From: Chlamydiota bacterium
GTDB lineage: Bacteria; Chlamydiota; Chlamydiia; Chlamydiales; Parachlamydiaceae
Assembly (NCBI GenBank): GCA_013286645.1
Contig: JABDFJ010000002.1
Location: 16,920 to 80,919, forward strand
Length of the DNA: 64,000 bases
Direction of reading: 5' to 3'
Notes under the pieces: generated by a model
The model's database searches: none
Told to the model about the DNA's origin: nothing
What the model saw: the letters and a program-made list of their open reading frames with translations, nothing else
In this document: positions 16,866 through 25,147 of the stretch, one piece after another
Position numbering within the stretch: position 1 is the stretch's first letter
How the letters are laid out: the number at the start of each line of letters is the position of its first letter
Program-made: the position numbers and the translations under genes

Positions 16866-18687
16866 GCCCATGAGAGACCACCGCCAGTATAATCAAGAAT
16901 ATGTAAAAGAAAGGATAGATGCCAAAATGCTCGAAAGAGAGCTCATCTGGCGCCTCCTAGCTTATTTACGCCCTTACACCCCATGGTTATGTGTAGCCTT
17001 GTTGCTTTTGTTGATCTCTAGAGTCATTGAAGCCACAGTGCCTGCCTTTATCGGACATATCAGCCAAAGAGTGTTGAATAGCTTTGATTTAGACGCTGCT
17101 CAAAAAAGTCTAATGTTGCACACAGTGCTGCATGAATGTTTTCTGATCTTAGGATTATTCTTCCTGAGTTACATCTTTGAGACTGTCAATATAACATTGA
17201 AAAGTTGGATCGGACAAAAGAGTCTATATCAATTGCGTATGCAGGTCTATGAACATATCATCCACATGCCACTAGCCTATTATGATCAAAATAGCATTGG
17301 TAGGCTGATGACGCGTACGATTCATGATATCGACCAAATCAATTTGATGTTTGCTGAAAGCGTCATCCCTATCGTAGGGAGTTTGATGCTGTATATTAGC
17401 ATGTTCATTTGTATCTTAATAATCGATTGGAAAATAGCCCTTTTGGTGTTGATGATATTGCCTTTGGTGTGGGCTTTTACTTCCCATTTTCGATCCGTAC
17501 AACGCCGTTGTTATGACCGTGTGCGCACAGTAGTGTCTGCGATGAACACCTTTGTGCAAGAGCATTTGATGGGAGTTACGACGATTCGAAATTTTGGACT
17601 ACAAGCACAAGCAAAGCAGGATTTTGAATTGATTAATGAAGACCATTGTAATGCCTATTCGGAAAGTGTCTTCAACTTTGGTTTTTTCATTGCAGGTATA
17701 GATTTTCTACAAAGTCTTGCATTGATTTGTGCCTTTGTCATTATTGTGCTCACCTCATCCACTCACGAGGGGTTTCAGGCTGGTACATTCATTACATTTA
17801 GCTTGTATGTAGTGATGTTTTTTCGTCCATTGGCTGATCTGGCAGAACGATACAATATGCTGCAATCTGCTGTAGCAGCAGCATCACGCATTTTCGATGT
17901 CTTAGATACCCCATCAGAACTAGCTAAAGATCATGGGACAAGCCGATTAGGTGCTATCGAATCGATTTCATTTGAAAATGTATGGTTTGCCTATGATAAG
18001 GAAAATTGGATTCTGAAAGGAGTATCCTTCACGCAAAAACAGGGGGAATCCCTTGCTATTGTGGGAATGACGGGTGAGGGGAAATCGACGATCATGAGTC
18101 TATTATTGCGTTTTTATGAGATCCAAAAAGGAACAATAAAAATCAATGGCGCTGACATACGCAACTACACGCTAGAATCACTAAGAAAGCAATTTAGCAT
18201 TGTCTTGCAAGATCCGGTGATCTTTTCGGGCACTATTGCTGAAAATATTGCCATTTTTGATTCCACCATCAATAGCACCTCTATTGGCGCTGTTGTGAAA
18301 TATTTGGGAATGGAGGTCAACATCGACCGCTTTTCCAATGGCTTACGACATATGCTTACAGAACAAGGTAAAGGGTTGTCTGCAGGTGAACGACAGCTCA
18401 TTTCGCTAGCGCGGGCTGTAGTGCATCAACGTTCTGTACTCATCCTAGATGAAGCGACGGCAAACATTGATACAACCACCGAGCAAGTGATTCAAGAGGC
18501 TTTAAAGAAAATCTTGGAAAGTGCTACAGCTATGGTGATTGCACACCGCCTCTCAACGATCAAAGATGTTTCGCGCATATTGGTTTTAGAAGGAGGGTGT
18601 ATTGTTGAAGAGGGCTCGCATGACGCTTTGCTTGCCCGTAAGGGTGTGTATGAAAAGCTACAGCGCCTGCAATTCGCCCAGACATAA
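16858..18687 (+). CDS. ABC exporter, second half-transporter (catalytic subunit)
   Basis: Partner of the preceding gene, 609 residues, overlapping it by 8 bases. Six predicted transmembrane helices, then Walker A GMTGEGKSTIM, signature LSAGERQLISLARAV, Walker B VLILDEATANID with the catalytic Glu, and IAHRLSTI switch His. The signature deviates from LSGGQ. Since each site combines Walker motifs of one subunit with the signature of the other, the two deviations fall in the same (degenerate) site, which is the expected heterodimer pattern. An element of inverted repeats follows instead of a simple terminator. Confidence 0.92.
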   Translation: MDEPMRDHRQYNQEYVKERIDAKMLERELIWRLLAYLRPYTPWLCVALLLLLISRVIEATVPAFIGHISQRVLNSFDLDAAQKSLMLHTVLHECFLILGLFFLSYIFETVNITLKSWIGQKSLYQLRMQVYEHIIHMPLAYYDQNSIGRLMTRTIHDIDQINLMFAESVIPIVGSLMLYISMFICILIIDWKIALLVLMILPLVWAFTSHFRSVQRRCYDRVRTVVSAMNTFVQEHLMGVTTIRNFGLQAQAKQDFELINEDHCNAYSESVFNFGFFIAGIDFLQSLALICAFVIIVLTSSTHEGFQAGTFITFSLYVVMFFRPLADLAERYNMLQSAVAAASRIFDVLDTPSELAKDHGTSRLGAIESISFENVWFAYDKENWILKGVSFTQKQGESLAIVGMTGEGKSTIMSLLLRFYEIQKGTIKINGADIRNYTLESLRKQFSIVLQDPVIFSGTIAENIAIFDSTINSTSIGAVVKYLGMEVNIDRFSNGLRHMLTEQGKGLSAGERQLISLARAVVHQRSVLILDEATANIDTTTEQVIQEALKKILESATAMVIAHRLSTIKDVSRILVLEGGCIVEEGSHDALLARKGVYEKLQRLQFAQT

Positions 18688-18695
18688 GATGTTCC

Positions 18696-19100
18696 ACCAC
18701 TGAGTCAGAGAGAACAGTGAGGGGAATGAGAAAAGTGCGGTTCATCACAAATTAGAGTAGCACAATATTTGAACGCGAAGGTCGCGAAGGTCGCGAAGTA
18801 AGCGAAGATAACGCGAAGAAAGTTTTTATTTATTGAAGTACATGCTCAAGATAAATCCTCTGATATCATCTTTGACCATTCTCTCCTTGAAATTAATCAA
18901 TAACCTTGCTGAAAATCTTGTTGATTTAAAATAAGAAAAAAATTGAGCTTCATGAATTTGTAAGAGCATATCCACAGAAGAAAAATCTTCGCGTTGCCTT
19001 CGCTTACTTCGCGACCTTCGCGTCGAAAAGTGCGCCACTCTAATTTGTGATGAGCCTCAATTTTCTCATACTTTCTCACTGATCTCAGTGGCTCAGTGGT
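18696..19100. repeat. Three-layer concentric inverted repeat (GCGAAG-word family), copy 1
   Basis: Between convergent genes. Left side 18696-18821 and right side 18983-19100 are inverted to each other in three nested layers. Outermost is ACCACTGAG...CAGTGAG. Next is TTCATCACAAATTAGAGT. Innermost is GAACGCGAAGGTCGCGAAGG with further GCGAAG words. The loop of about 160 bases is AT-rich without a gene. The two inner layers recur at 56615-56862. Confidence 0.88.
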
Positions 19101-19108
19101 TATTGAGG

Positions 19109-20584
19109 CTACCGATTGGGTTTTGCGTCGTCTTTTCCTCTGTTTGGTTCTTTAGTTCTTTCTTGGTTTTGCGGTCTATCTTGCGGCTTATGGGGTTCTG
19201 GAGGAGCCTTAATTACGGGCTCTGTATGCACAGCACGCGGAGTGTATTCATTTTTTTGGATAGTTGGGGCATGCAGATGGGTAGGTTTGGAGGGTAATTT
19301 TTGAGCTTGAGCCTCTTTTTGCTTTTTTAGCATTTCTGCTTTATGCTCATCAGGAACGGTGACAGGTTTCTTAGGTTGTTCTTTTAAAGCCATAGATTTA
19401 CCCGAAGGTCTGAGAATCGTTTTAGGAGTGTTCTTGATCTCGACTTTATTTTGAATAGCGATGAGGGCTCTGGGGTTACTCGGCAATACAGGGGCCATTT
19501 TTCCGTAGGGCTTGCCTTTGCTATTTACTTGGAAGATTTTTTCGGGAGCAACAACGCCATGGGGTGTGACGATATAAGGAGGATGTGCTTTCTCCATCAA
19601 CCCAAACACACGCGCCGAAGGAGGAGCGATCCTTGCACTATATTCTTCTGTCAGCCATTCTGGTTGTGGGTAGTGAGGATGAGAATACCACCACCATAAG
19701 CCCCAATGATTGTGCCAAGGGTAGGACCACCATGTGTTCCATGTCCACCATGTAGGCGCAAGCCCTGTCCACATTTCTGGGTGGTAGTGGTAATGGTGAC
19801 AACATAGATAAAGATAGTCTGGATAGTACACGATGAGCCGCTGGACAAAGACGAAAGGTTCAATGATGATTGTGGGCTCATACACGAATCCTGTGCGTCC
19901 AGGTGTAGGGATATAGACCACACTATACGGGCGTCCTCGCTGTTCTAGATTGTAATCCCAATATGCAGGAATGAAGATGTAACCATTAGGCTGCCAGGTA
20001 TAATGTGCAGGTACTAAGACTAACTTGGAATCCATTTCTTCCCAGCTGCCAGGCACCCATGTATAATCCTTTTCGCTTGGAATATAATTCCAAAAGCCAG
20101 CGTTCCAAAAGTAATTGTCATTTGGTGGGGCAGAAACATTTTCATCCACAGGATCAGGCGGAGGCATATCAATATAGGCCAGTTGTTCAGCCGACTGCGG
20201 ACTCCAAAAACCGCGCACCCAAGCCCAACCACCCTCTACTTGCAGCCAGCTGCCAGCCACCCATTGCATTCCGTTGGGTGGTAGCCGCCAAATCCCACTG
20301 TACCAAACGAAATCATTGCGCTCTATCGACCAGCCCCAATAGCCAGGGATCCATTGCATGCGTGTATCGGGTTGGGGCGGTATGCGTTCGTTAATGCGGG
20401 CGGGAGGTTTTTCGGGGATAGCATTCAGTGCTACTGCTCCCGTCACAGAGGTGGCATATGCTTCGTGGACAAGGCCTTCATTTACAGGTTCCACCGCTTC
20501 ACGCGCATGTAATGCATTGATAGAGAGGAGGAGGGATAAAAAAAGACCCCATTGAATGCCAAAGATTGATGTCGACATAGCCAT
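19109..20584 (-). CDS. Exported Trp/Pro-rich protein with YXWGXW-like repeats
   Basis: 491 residues from ATG 20584, which has GGGAG 7 bases upstream; frame extends further but without coding character. Signal peptide (SIFGIQWGLFLSLLLSINALHA). Residues about 70-220 hold repeated units of the type MQWIPGYWGWSIERNDFVW, MQWVAGSWLQ, YTWVPGSWEEMDSKLVLVPA and YIFIPAYW. These resemble the YXWGXW repeat proteins of outer surfaces. An extremely Trp/Tyr/His-rich segment follows (TWWTWNTWWSYPWHNHWGLW), then a Lys/Pro-rich tail. Function unknown; surface or periplasmic location is inferred. A divergent UbiA-like gene lies upstream. Confidence 0.78.
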   Translation of the reverse strand: MAMSTSIFGIQWGLFLSLLLSINALHAREAVEPVNEGLVHEAYATSVTGAVALNAIPEKPPARINERIPPQPDTRMQWIPGYWGWSIERNDFVWYSGIWRLPPNGMQWVAGSWLQVEGGWAWVRGFWSPQSAEQLAYIDMPPPDPVDENVSAPPNDNYFWNAGFWNYIPSEKDYTWVPGSWEEMDSKLVLVPAHYTWQPNGYIFIPAYWDYNLEQRGRPYSVVYIPTPGRTGFVYEPTIIIEPFVFVQRLIVYYPDYLYLCCHHYHYHPEMWTGLAPTWWTWNTWWSYPWHNHWGLWWWYSHPHYPQPEWLTEEYSARIAPPSARVFGLMEKAHPPYIVTPHGVVAPEKIFQVNSKGKPYGKMAPVLPSNPRALIAIQNKVEIKNTPKTILRPSGKSMALKEQPKKPVTVPDEHKAEMLKKQKEAQAQKLPSKPTHLHAPTIQKNEYTPRAVHTEPVIKAPPEPHKPQDRPQNQERTKEPNRGKDDAKPNR

Positions 20585-20707
20585 TCTGAACTCCCACGTT
20601 CGGTATAATAAAAAGGTTAACAAAAAAAGATTTACCATGCATAAGAAAATCACTTTGCCCATGCAATGTATCAAGAGAACAAGCAAACCTGTTAAGTTGA
20701 GATCTTT

Positions 20708-21553
20708 ATGAATCGTTGGATGACCTTTTTGCATGAGCGTTTTCCGTTGGCCACGATGTTCATCGTAGTGGGTGGACTCTCCGTGTCTGGGATCTTTTTG
20801 CATAGCAAAACATTTGTGCCTCTGTCGTTTTTACTTTCTTTCATGGGCGTTTTTTTATTTTTGGCAGTGCTACGTCTTATGGACGAAGTAAAGGATTTTG
20901 AAAAAGATTGCATCGCCCATCATGAGCGCCCTCTGCCGCGAGGGTTAATCAAGAAAGAGGAAGCCATCGCCATGATGGAGACGATGTCGATCTGCTTGTT
21001 CGCTTATAGCATGATTTTATGGGTGTTTTTACAAGGAGTTGCGGCCTTAGCCTATGTGGTTTTGGTCATCTACTCACAGCTGATGTATAAAGAGTTCGGC
21101 ATCGGGAAATGGCTAAAAGGGCGCCCAATTCTCTCTGCAATCTCACAACAGCTAGTGGTATTTCCACTGGCTTTCTTTCTTGTCAGTGTGACTCATCCGA
21201 GTTCAATTTTTACCGCTTCCACATGGTCGTTTGGGCTAATGTTATTTGGGGCTTTTGCCTGTTTTGACATCTGCCGCAAGTTAAATCCACAGGCTCATCC
21301 TGTATTGGCGACGTATATGCATTTTTATGGCTTCCGCAAAACATTCGAGCTAGCCTTAGTTATGTTGGCATTGTCAATCATGGGTGCCCTGACATTGGGT
21401 TATGAATCGCTGTTGATCCCATTTCAAGCGATTGTTTTGGTAAGTCTCTGTTTGTTATTTTTCCAATCCATGTGGTATAAAAATGCGGAAATTGCTGCTA
21501 GCATCTCACTTTTAGCCCATGTGTGGGCGGTAGCTATCTACCATTTTCTCTAA
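20708..21553 (+). CDS. UbiA-family prenyltransferase-like membrane protein
   Basis: 281 residues, about eight transmembrane helices. The stretch RLMDEVKDFEKDCIAHHERPLPRG fits the UbiA-superfamily NDxxDxxxD-type motif region (Asp-rich, then RPLPRG). The second Asp-rich loop is represented only by CFDICRKLNPQA. Superfamily members attach polyprenyl chains to aromatic acceptors in the membrane. The substrate here cannot be told; menaquinone/ubiquinone genes are not adjacent. The start ATG lacks a strong ribosome binding site. Membership is likely, activity uncertain. Confidence 0.68.
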   Translation: MNRWMTFLHERFPLATMFIVVGGLSVSGIFLHSKTFVPLSFLLSFMGVFLFLAVLRLMDEVKDFEKDCIAHHERPLPRGLIKKEEAIAMMETMSICLFAYSMILWVFLQGVAALAYVVLVIYSQLMYKEFGIGKWLKGRPILSAISQQLVVFPLAFFLVSVTHPSSIFTASTWSFGLMLFGAFACFDICRKLNPQAHPVLATYMHFYGFRKTFELALVMLALSIMGALTLGYESLLIPFQAIVLVSLCLLFFQSMWYKNAEIAASISLLAHVWAVAIYHFL

Positions 21554-21586
21554 TGGTTCATCACACAAAACGCGCCAAAAAAAATG

Positions 21587-21692
21587 AGCTCCAAAGGAGC
21601 GATGAAGTGTAAAGCCCACTGTGTAGCGCTGCAGGCGCAAACTGTGGGTAACGCAAAAAAAAATGATTGAGCTCCAACGGAGCGACCAGGTG
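21587..21692 (+). repeat. Left inverted repeat of the IS200-like element
   Basis: Two GCTCC/GGAGC mini-hairpins flank an inner palindromic region (CCCACTGTGTAGCGCT... ACTGTGGGTAACGC). Inverted match to 22723-22830 with few differences and short indels. Confidence 0.8.
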
Positions 21693-21809
21693 TGCTAAGC
21701 ATACGTCTAGATAGACTAAATTCTTGTATTATTTTTATAAATCAGGCACATCAAAACCTCCATTTCAACGATATATTAACACATAACACCTAAAAACCCC
21801 AGCAACAAC

Positions 21810-22703
21810 ATGAGTCATTGCTACGTCAACCAACTTATCCACATCATGTGGTCCACAGGCCATCAACAATATTCTATTCCACCTCCACTTAAAAACGATC
21901 TGCACGCTTATATCACGGCTCTTGTAAAATCTAAAAATGGCAAAGTTCTGGCCACTGGTGGCTCTTCAGATCACATTCATCTCCTCATGCTATTACCTCA
22001 AGATATTTCTCTTGCATCCCTAGTGGGTCATGTTAAGGCATATTCTTCCAAATGGATCAAATCGCGTGAATCCATTGTCTCCAATTTTTGCTGGCAAACT
22101 GGATACCTAGCCATAAGCACCCAAGAAGACAAAATGGACAATGTATGCGCTTACATCCGATCTGACAATGATCAACATCGATCAAAAAGTTATTCCGAAG
22201 AACTTTTAGGCTTACTTAAACAACAAAATATCGACTACAACGAAACTTATTTCCAACAAAATAGCTTTGCAAAAATCTATGTACATGCGATTTGGTCCAC
22301 ATATAATCGAAAACCTTATTTACATGATAACGTACGCCAGCATCTATATAGAAAAATGCAAGATGTCGTAACAAACGGTCGCGGTGTGGTGCATGCCATT
22401 GGAGGCATTGAAGATCACGTGCATCTGTTGCTGGAAATGCCCAAAGATAAAGCTTTATCTGACCTTGTTCGAGAAGTCAAAACTGCTTCAACTCATTGGC
22501 TAAAGGATGTTGATCTTACCACTTATCGAGATTTTTCCTGGCAGATTGGATATGGGGCATTTTCAGTAAGTCTAACTTATGTCGATTTTGTTAAACAGTA
22601 CATTCTGAAGCAAAAAGAACATCATAGTAAAAGCTCATTTCAAGAGGAATGGACTGCTCTTGCTCTTAAGAGGGGGGTCTTATACCCATCCATGATCCAT
22701 TAA
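21810..22703 (+). CDS. Tandem (two-domain) Y1/IS200-like transposase
   Basis: 297 residues made of two consecutive IS200-type TnpA domains. Domain 1 (about 4-147) has the HUH motif DHIHLL (H55, H57) and a candidate nucleophile Tyr115 in VCAYIRSDNDQH. Domain 2 (about 153-297) has EDHVHLL (H203, H205) and Tyr264 in VKQYILKQKEHH, the canonical form. Spacing between HUH and Tyr is nearly the same in both. TnpA normally works as a dimer with each Tyr acting in the partner's site, so this is a covalent pseudo-dimer. Domain 1 lacks the usual Gln after the Tyr. Flanked by 106-base inverted repeats; no ribosome binding site is evident. Confidence 0.85.
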   Translation: MSHCYVNQLIHIMWSTGHQQYSIPPPLKNDLHAYITALVKSKNGKVLATGGSSDHIHLLMLLPQDISLASLVGHVKAYSSKWIKSRESIVSNFCWQTGYLAISTQEDKMDNVCAYIRSDNDQHRSKSYSEELLGLLKQQNIDYNETYFQQNSFAKIYVHAIWSTYNRKPYLHDNVRQHLYRKMQDVVTNGRGVVHAIGGIEDHVHLLLEMPKDKALSDLVREVKTASTHWLKDVDLTTYRDFSWQIGYGAFSVSLTYVDFVKQYILKQKEHHSKSSFQEEWTALALKRGVLYPSMIH

Positions 22704-22722
22704 TATATGACGTCAGGGTAGG

Positions 22723-22830
22723 ACACCTGGTCGCTCCGTTGGAGCTCAATCGTTTTTATTGCGCGTTACCCACAGTTTGCGCCTGTAGCGCTACACAGTG
22801 GGCTTTACACCTCATCGCTCCGTTGGAGCT
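22723..22830 (-). repeat. Right inverted repeat of the IS200-like element
   Basis: Inverted partner of 21587-21692, beginning ACACCTGGTCGCTCCGTTGG and ending TCGCTCCGTTGGAGCT, immediately after the transposase region and adjacent to the nth stop codon. Confidence 0.8.
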
Positions 22831-22832
22831 AA

Positions 22833-23486
22833 TTAGCTCGAAGTTTTTTTCTCAGTCTTAAATAGGGTGCCACTCACCCAGGAGCATATGGGGCAATCGG
22901 CGGCGATGTGGCCGCGCGCTTGGCAATATTCACGCGCAAAATAAATGATTTGCAGGTGAAGTCGATTCCATTCTTTTTTTGGAAATAGATGTTTAAGATC
23001 CTGCTCTGTCTGCTCAACATTTTTGGCTGCTGACAGCCCCCACCGCTTAGCACAGCGATGAATATGCGTATCCACAGGAAAAGCGGCTTGTTTAAAAGCT
23101 TGTGACATCACTACTGAAGCTGTTTTATGTCCGACCCCTGGAAGTTCTTCAAGTTCTTCGAAAGAAGCGGGCACTTTGCCTTGATGTTTATTTAGGATGA
23201 TGTGTGACAGCTCCCAAATGGCACGCGCTTTGCGCGGCGCTAAACCACAAGGACGAATGATCTCTTCGATCTCTTGCACCTCAAGAGCTACCATTTGCTG
23301 CGGGGTGTGGGCTTTCTTGAATAGCAGAGGAGTGATCGTATTTACACGTGCATCTGTACATTGCGCTGAAAGTAGGACGGCAATCAGCAGTGTATAGGGA
23401 TCTGTATGCTGCAGAGGAATAGGAGGGGCTGGATAGAGCTCATTGAGGATAGTGCTAATTTTTGCAGCTTTATCTTTCTTTCGCAT
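22833..23486 (-). CDS. nth: Endonuclease III (DNA glycosylase/AP lyase)
   Basis: Base-excision repair enzyme for oxidised pyrimidines; 217 residues. The helix-hairpin-helix LPGVGHKTASVVM with the catalytic Lys and the catalytic Asp in FPVDTHIHRCAKRWGL are present. The C-terminal Fe-S region reads YCQARGHIAADCPICSW: three Cys in a C-x9-C-x2-C pattern, not the usual C-x6-C-x2-C-x5-C, so the 4Fe-4S cluster may be altered or absent. GGAAG precedes the ATG. It lies 15 bases after trmE; the nth-trmE neighbourhood is also found in Chlamydia. The 3' end touches the IS200-like element. Confidence 0.94.
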   Translation of the reverse strand: MRKKDKAAKISTILNELYPAPPIPLQHTDPYTLLIAVLLSAQCTDARVNTITPLLFKKAHTPQQMVALEVQEIEEIIRPCGLAPRKARAIWELSHIILNKHQGKVPASFEELEELPGVGHKTASVVMSQAFKQAAFPVDTHIHRCAKRWGLSAAKNVEQTEQDLKHLFPKKEWNRLHLQIIYFAREYCQARGHIAADCPICSWVSGTLFKTEKKTSS

Positions 23487-23501
23487 GGGTTGTCTTCCAA
23501 G

Positions 23502-24878
23502 CTATTTTCCGATACAGAATTTTGAAAAGATTGCCGATAGGATATCTTCGGTGATATTTGTGCCAAGGATTGTGCCTAGAGCATTGAGGGCTTGACGCAT
23601 ATCTATCGACAAGAATTCCGGTGAGACATTAGTCTTTAGGCCATGTATGACATTCTGGCAGGCTTCAATGGCGTTAAGTAAGCCTTCTTTATGCCTGACA
23701 TTTGTGATGAGGACCTCTTCTTTGGAAGGAGGTCCATTTTCCCAGATGACAGCATCGATTTGTTTATGTAGTATATCGATACCCGTTTTATGCATAGCCG
23801 AAAGCCTCACCACATAGGGAAGGGGGAGCTCAGGTAACCCTTGATGTGGTAAATCTGTTTTATTCCAAATAGCAATGGTCTTATTCGGTGGTAGTGATTC
23901 CATCAGCTTTTGGTCTTGTCCATCGAGTCCTTTTGCTGCATCGAGAACGAAAAGGATCAAATCCGCTTGTTGGATGGCTTGTTGCGAACGGCGGATCCCT
24001 TCTTGTTCGATGACTTCTTCGGTGCTCCTGATGCCGGCGGTGTCCATGAGTTTGAAGTTGAGTCCATTCAGGCGGATGTGATCTTCGAGGACATCGCGTG
24101 TGGTGCCCGGGATATGAGAAACAATGGCGCGGTCTTTATCGAGGAGGGCGTTCATCAGCGAAGATTTGCCCACATTAGGCGAGCCCACTAAACAGAGAGT
24201 AATTCCCTCATGGATGATCTTTCCATCGTGAAATGTGTTGGCAAGCGCTTGCATTTTTTGACAGTGGAGTTCTAGGTCCGTGCACACCTCATCCATGGTG
24301 GCAAATTCTAAACCCTCTTCAGGGAAGTCCACCCATGCTTCTAAGATGGCAGCTGTTAAGGTGAGGCTTTTTTGAAATTGCGTGATCGTTTTGGAAAGGG
24401 AACCTCTCAGCTGTTCTTCCGCGGCATCGAGGGCGCGTTCGTTTTTGGCACCAATGAGCTCTTGCACCGCTTCTGCTTGGGTGAGATCGATTTTACCATT
24501 GATGAAAGCTTTAAAGGTAAATTCTCCAGGGCGGGCGGCTCTAGCACCTGCTTGGAGAGTGACATCTAAAACTCGCCGTGTTATCAAGCTACCGCCGTGA
24601 CAATGGATTTCTATTGTATCTTCACCTGTATAGGAGCGCTTACCAAGCATAGGGATGATCAGGACATCATCGACATGTTCGCCACGCGCATTACGGATAT
24701 GGCCATAATGGACTGTATGTGTAGCATAGCTGTGGATGGGTCCAGAGAAGACCTTTTCTGCCACCTCCAGGGCTTGGTTTCCCGAGATGCGGATGATCGC
24801 CACGCCTCCTTCACCAAGAGGGGTGGCAATAGCCGCGATCGTTTCGCCTGGCTGATAAGGTTGGTGGATAAATTCCAT
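23502..24878 (-). CDS. mnmE: tRNA modification GTPase TrmE (MnmE)
   Basis: With MnmG it modifies U34 of certain tRNAs (cmnm5U). 458 residues. N-terminal folate-binding region (IAAIATPLGEGGVAIIRISG), helical domain, then a G domain: GSPNVGKSSLMNALL (G1), GTTRDVLEDHI (G2), DTAGIRST (G3) and NKTDLPHQG (G4). The C-terminus ends in the required CIGK. Partner gene mnmG is at 42311 in this window. First of the trmE-nth pair. Weak ribosome binding site. Confidence 0.97.
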   Translation of the reverse strand: MEFIHQPYQPGETIAAIATPLGEGGVAIIRISGNQALEVAEKVFSGPIHSYATHTVHYGHIRNARGEHVDDVLIIPMLGKRSYTGEDTIEIHCHGGSLITRRVLDVTLQAGARAARPGEFTFKAFINGKIDLTQAEAVQELIGAKNERALDAAEEQLRGSLSKTITQFQKSLTLTAAILEAWVDFPEEGLEFATMDEVCTDLELHCQKMQALANTFHDGKIIHEGITLCLVGSPNVGKSSLMNALLDKDRAIVSHIPGTTRDVLEDHIRLNGLNFKLMDTAGIRSTEEVIEQEGIRRSQQAIQQADLILFVLDAAKGLDGQDQKLMESLPPNKTIAIWNKTDLPHQGLPELPLPYVVRLSAMHKTGIDILHKQIDAVIWENGPPSKEEVLITNVRHKEGLLNAIEACQNVIHGLKTNVSPEFLSIDMRQALNALGTILGTNITEDILSAIFSKFCIGK

Positions 24879-25000
24879 GGAAGAGTACTAATTTAATTGG
24901 TAAATTTAATTAGTATATAATTATCTGGTTAATTTTGTAAATAAATGATTTTTTATGGTTGGGTATCTTCATTGATGTAAACATGGGGGAAGAACCAATG

Positions 25001-25144
25001 TACATGTTCACGCAATGCGTCAACTTAAGGGAATGGACTTAATGGACGGAGTGGACAGCTTTCTTGTCCACTTTTAGTCCATTCAGTCCATGTAGTCCAT
25101 TCGAGACGATTGCCTTTAAGTTGACGCCATTGCATGAACATGTA
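25001..25144. repeat. GTCCAT-word concentric inverted repeat
   Basis: Outer arms: TACATGTTCACGCAATGCGT followed by CAACTTAAGG (25001-25030), inverted at 25112-25144. Inner arms: AATGGACTTAATGGACGG... against AGTCCATTCAGTCCATGTAG (25065-25103), closing over GTGGACAGCTTTCTTGTCCA. A GAGACGATTGC word (25104-25113), also found at 14919, is built in. It ends 3 bases before the phosphatase stop codon. The rest of the 269-base gap from 24879 is AT-rich without a gene. Confidence 0.82.
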
Positions 25145-25147
25145 TGC

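Larger units (their letters stand above)
21587..22830. mobile_element. IS200-like element bounded by 106-base inverted repeats
   Basis: A 1.24-kb unit with the two-domain Y1 transposase in the middle. Left end 21587-21692 and right end 22723-22830 are inverted, closely matching copies. Each end starts and finishes with a small GAGCTCCAACGGAGC hairpin and includes AAGCCCACTGTGTAGCGCT and GCAAACTGTGGGTAACGC. The right end stops 2 bases before the nth stop codon. Subterminal hairpins are what Y1 transposases recognise. Confidence 0.8.
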
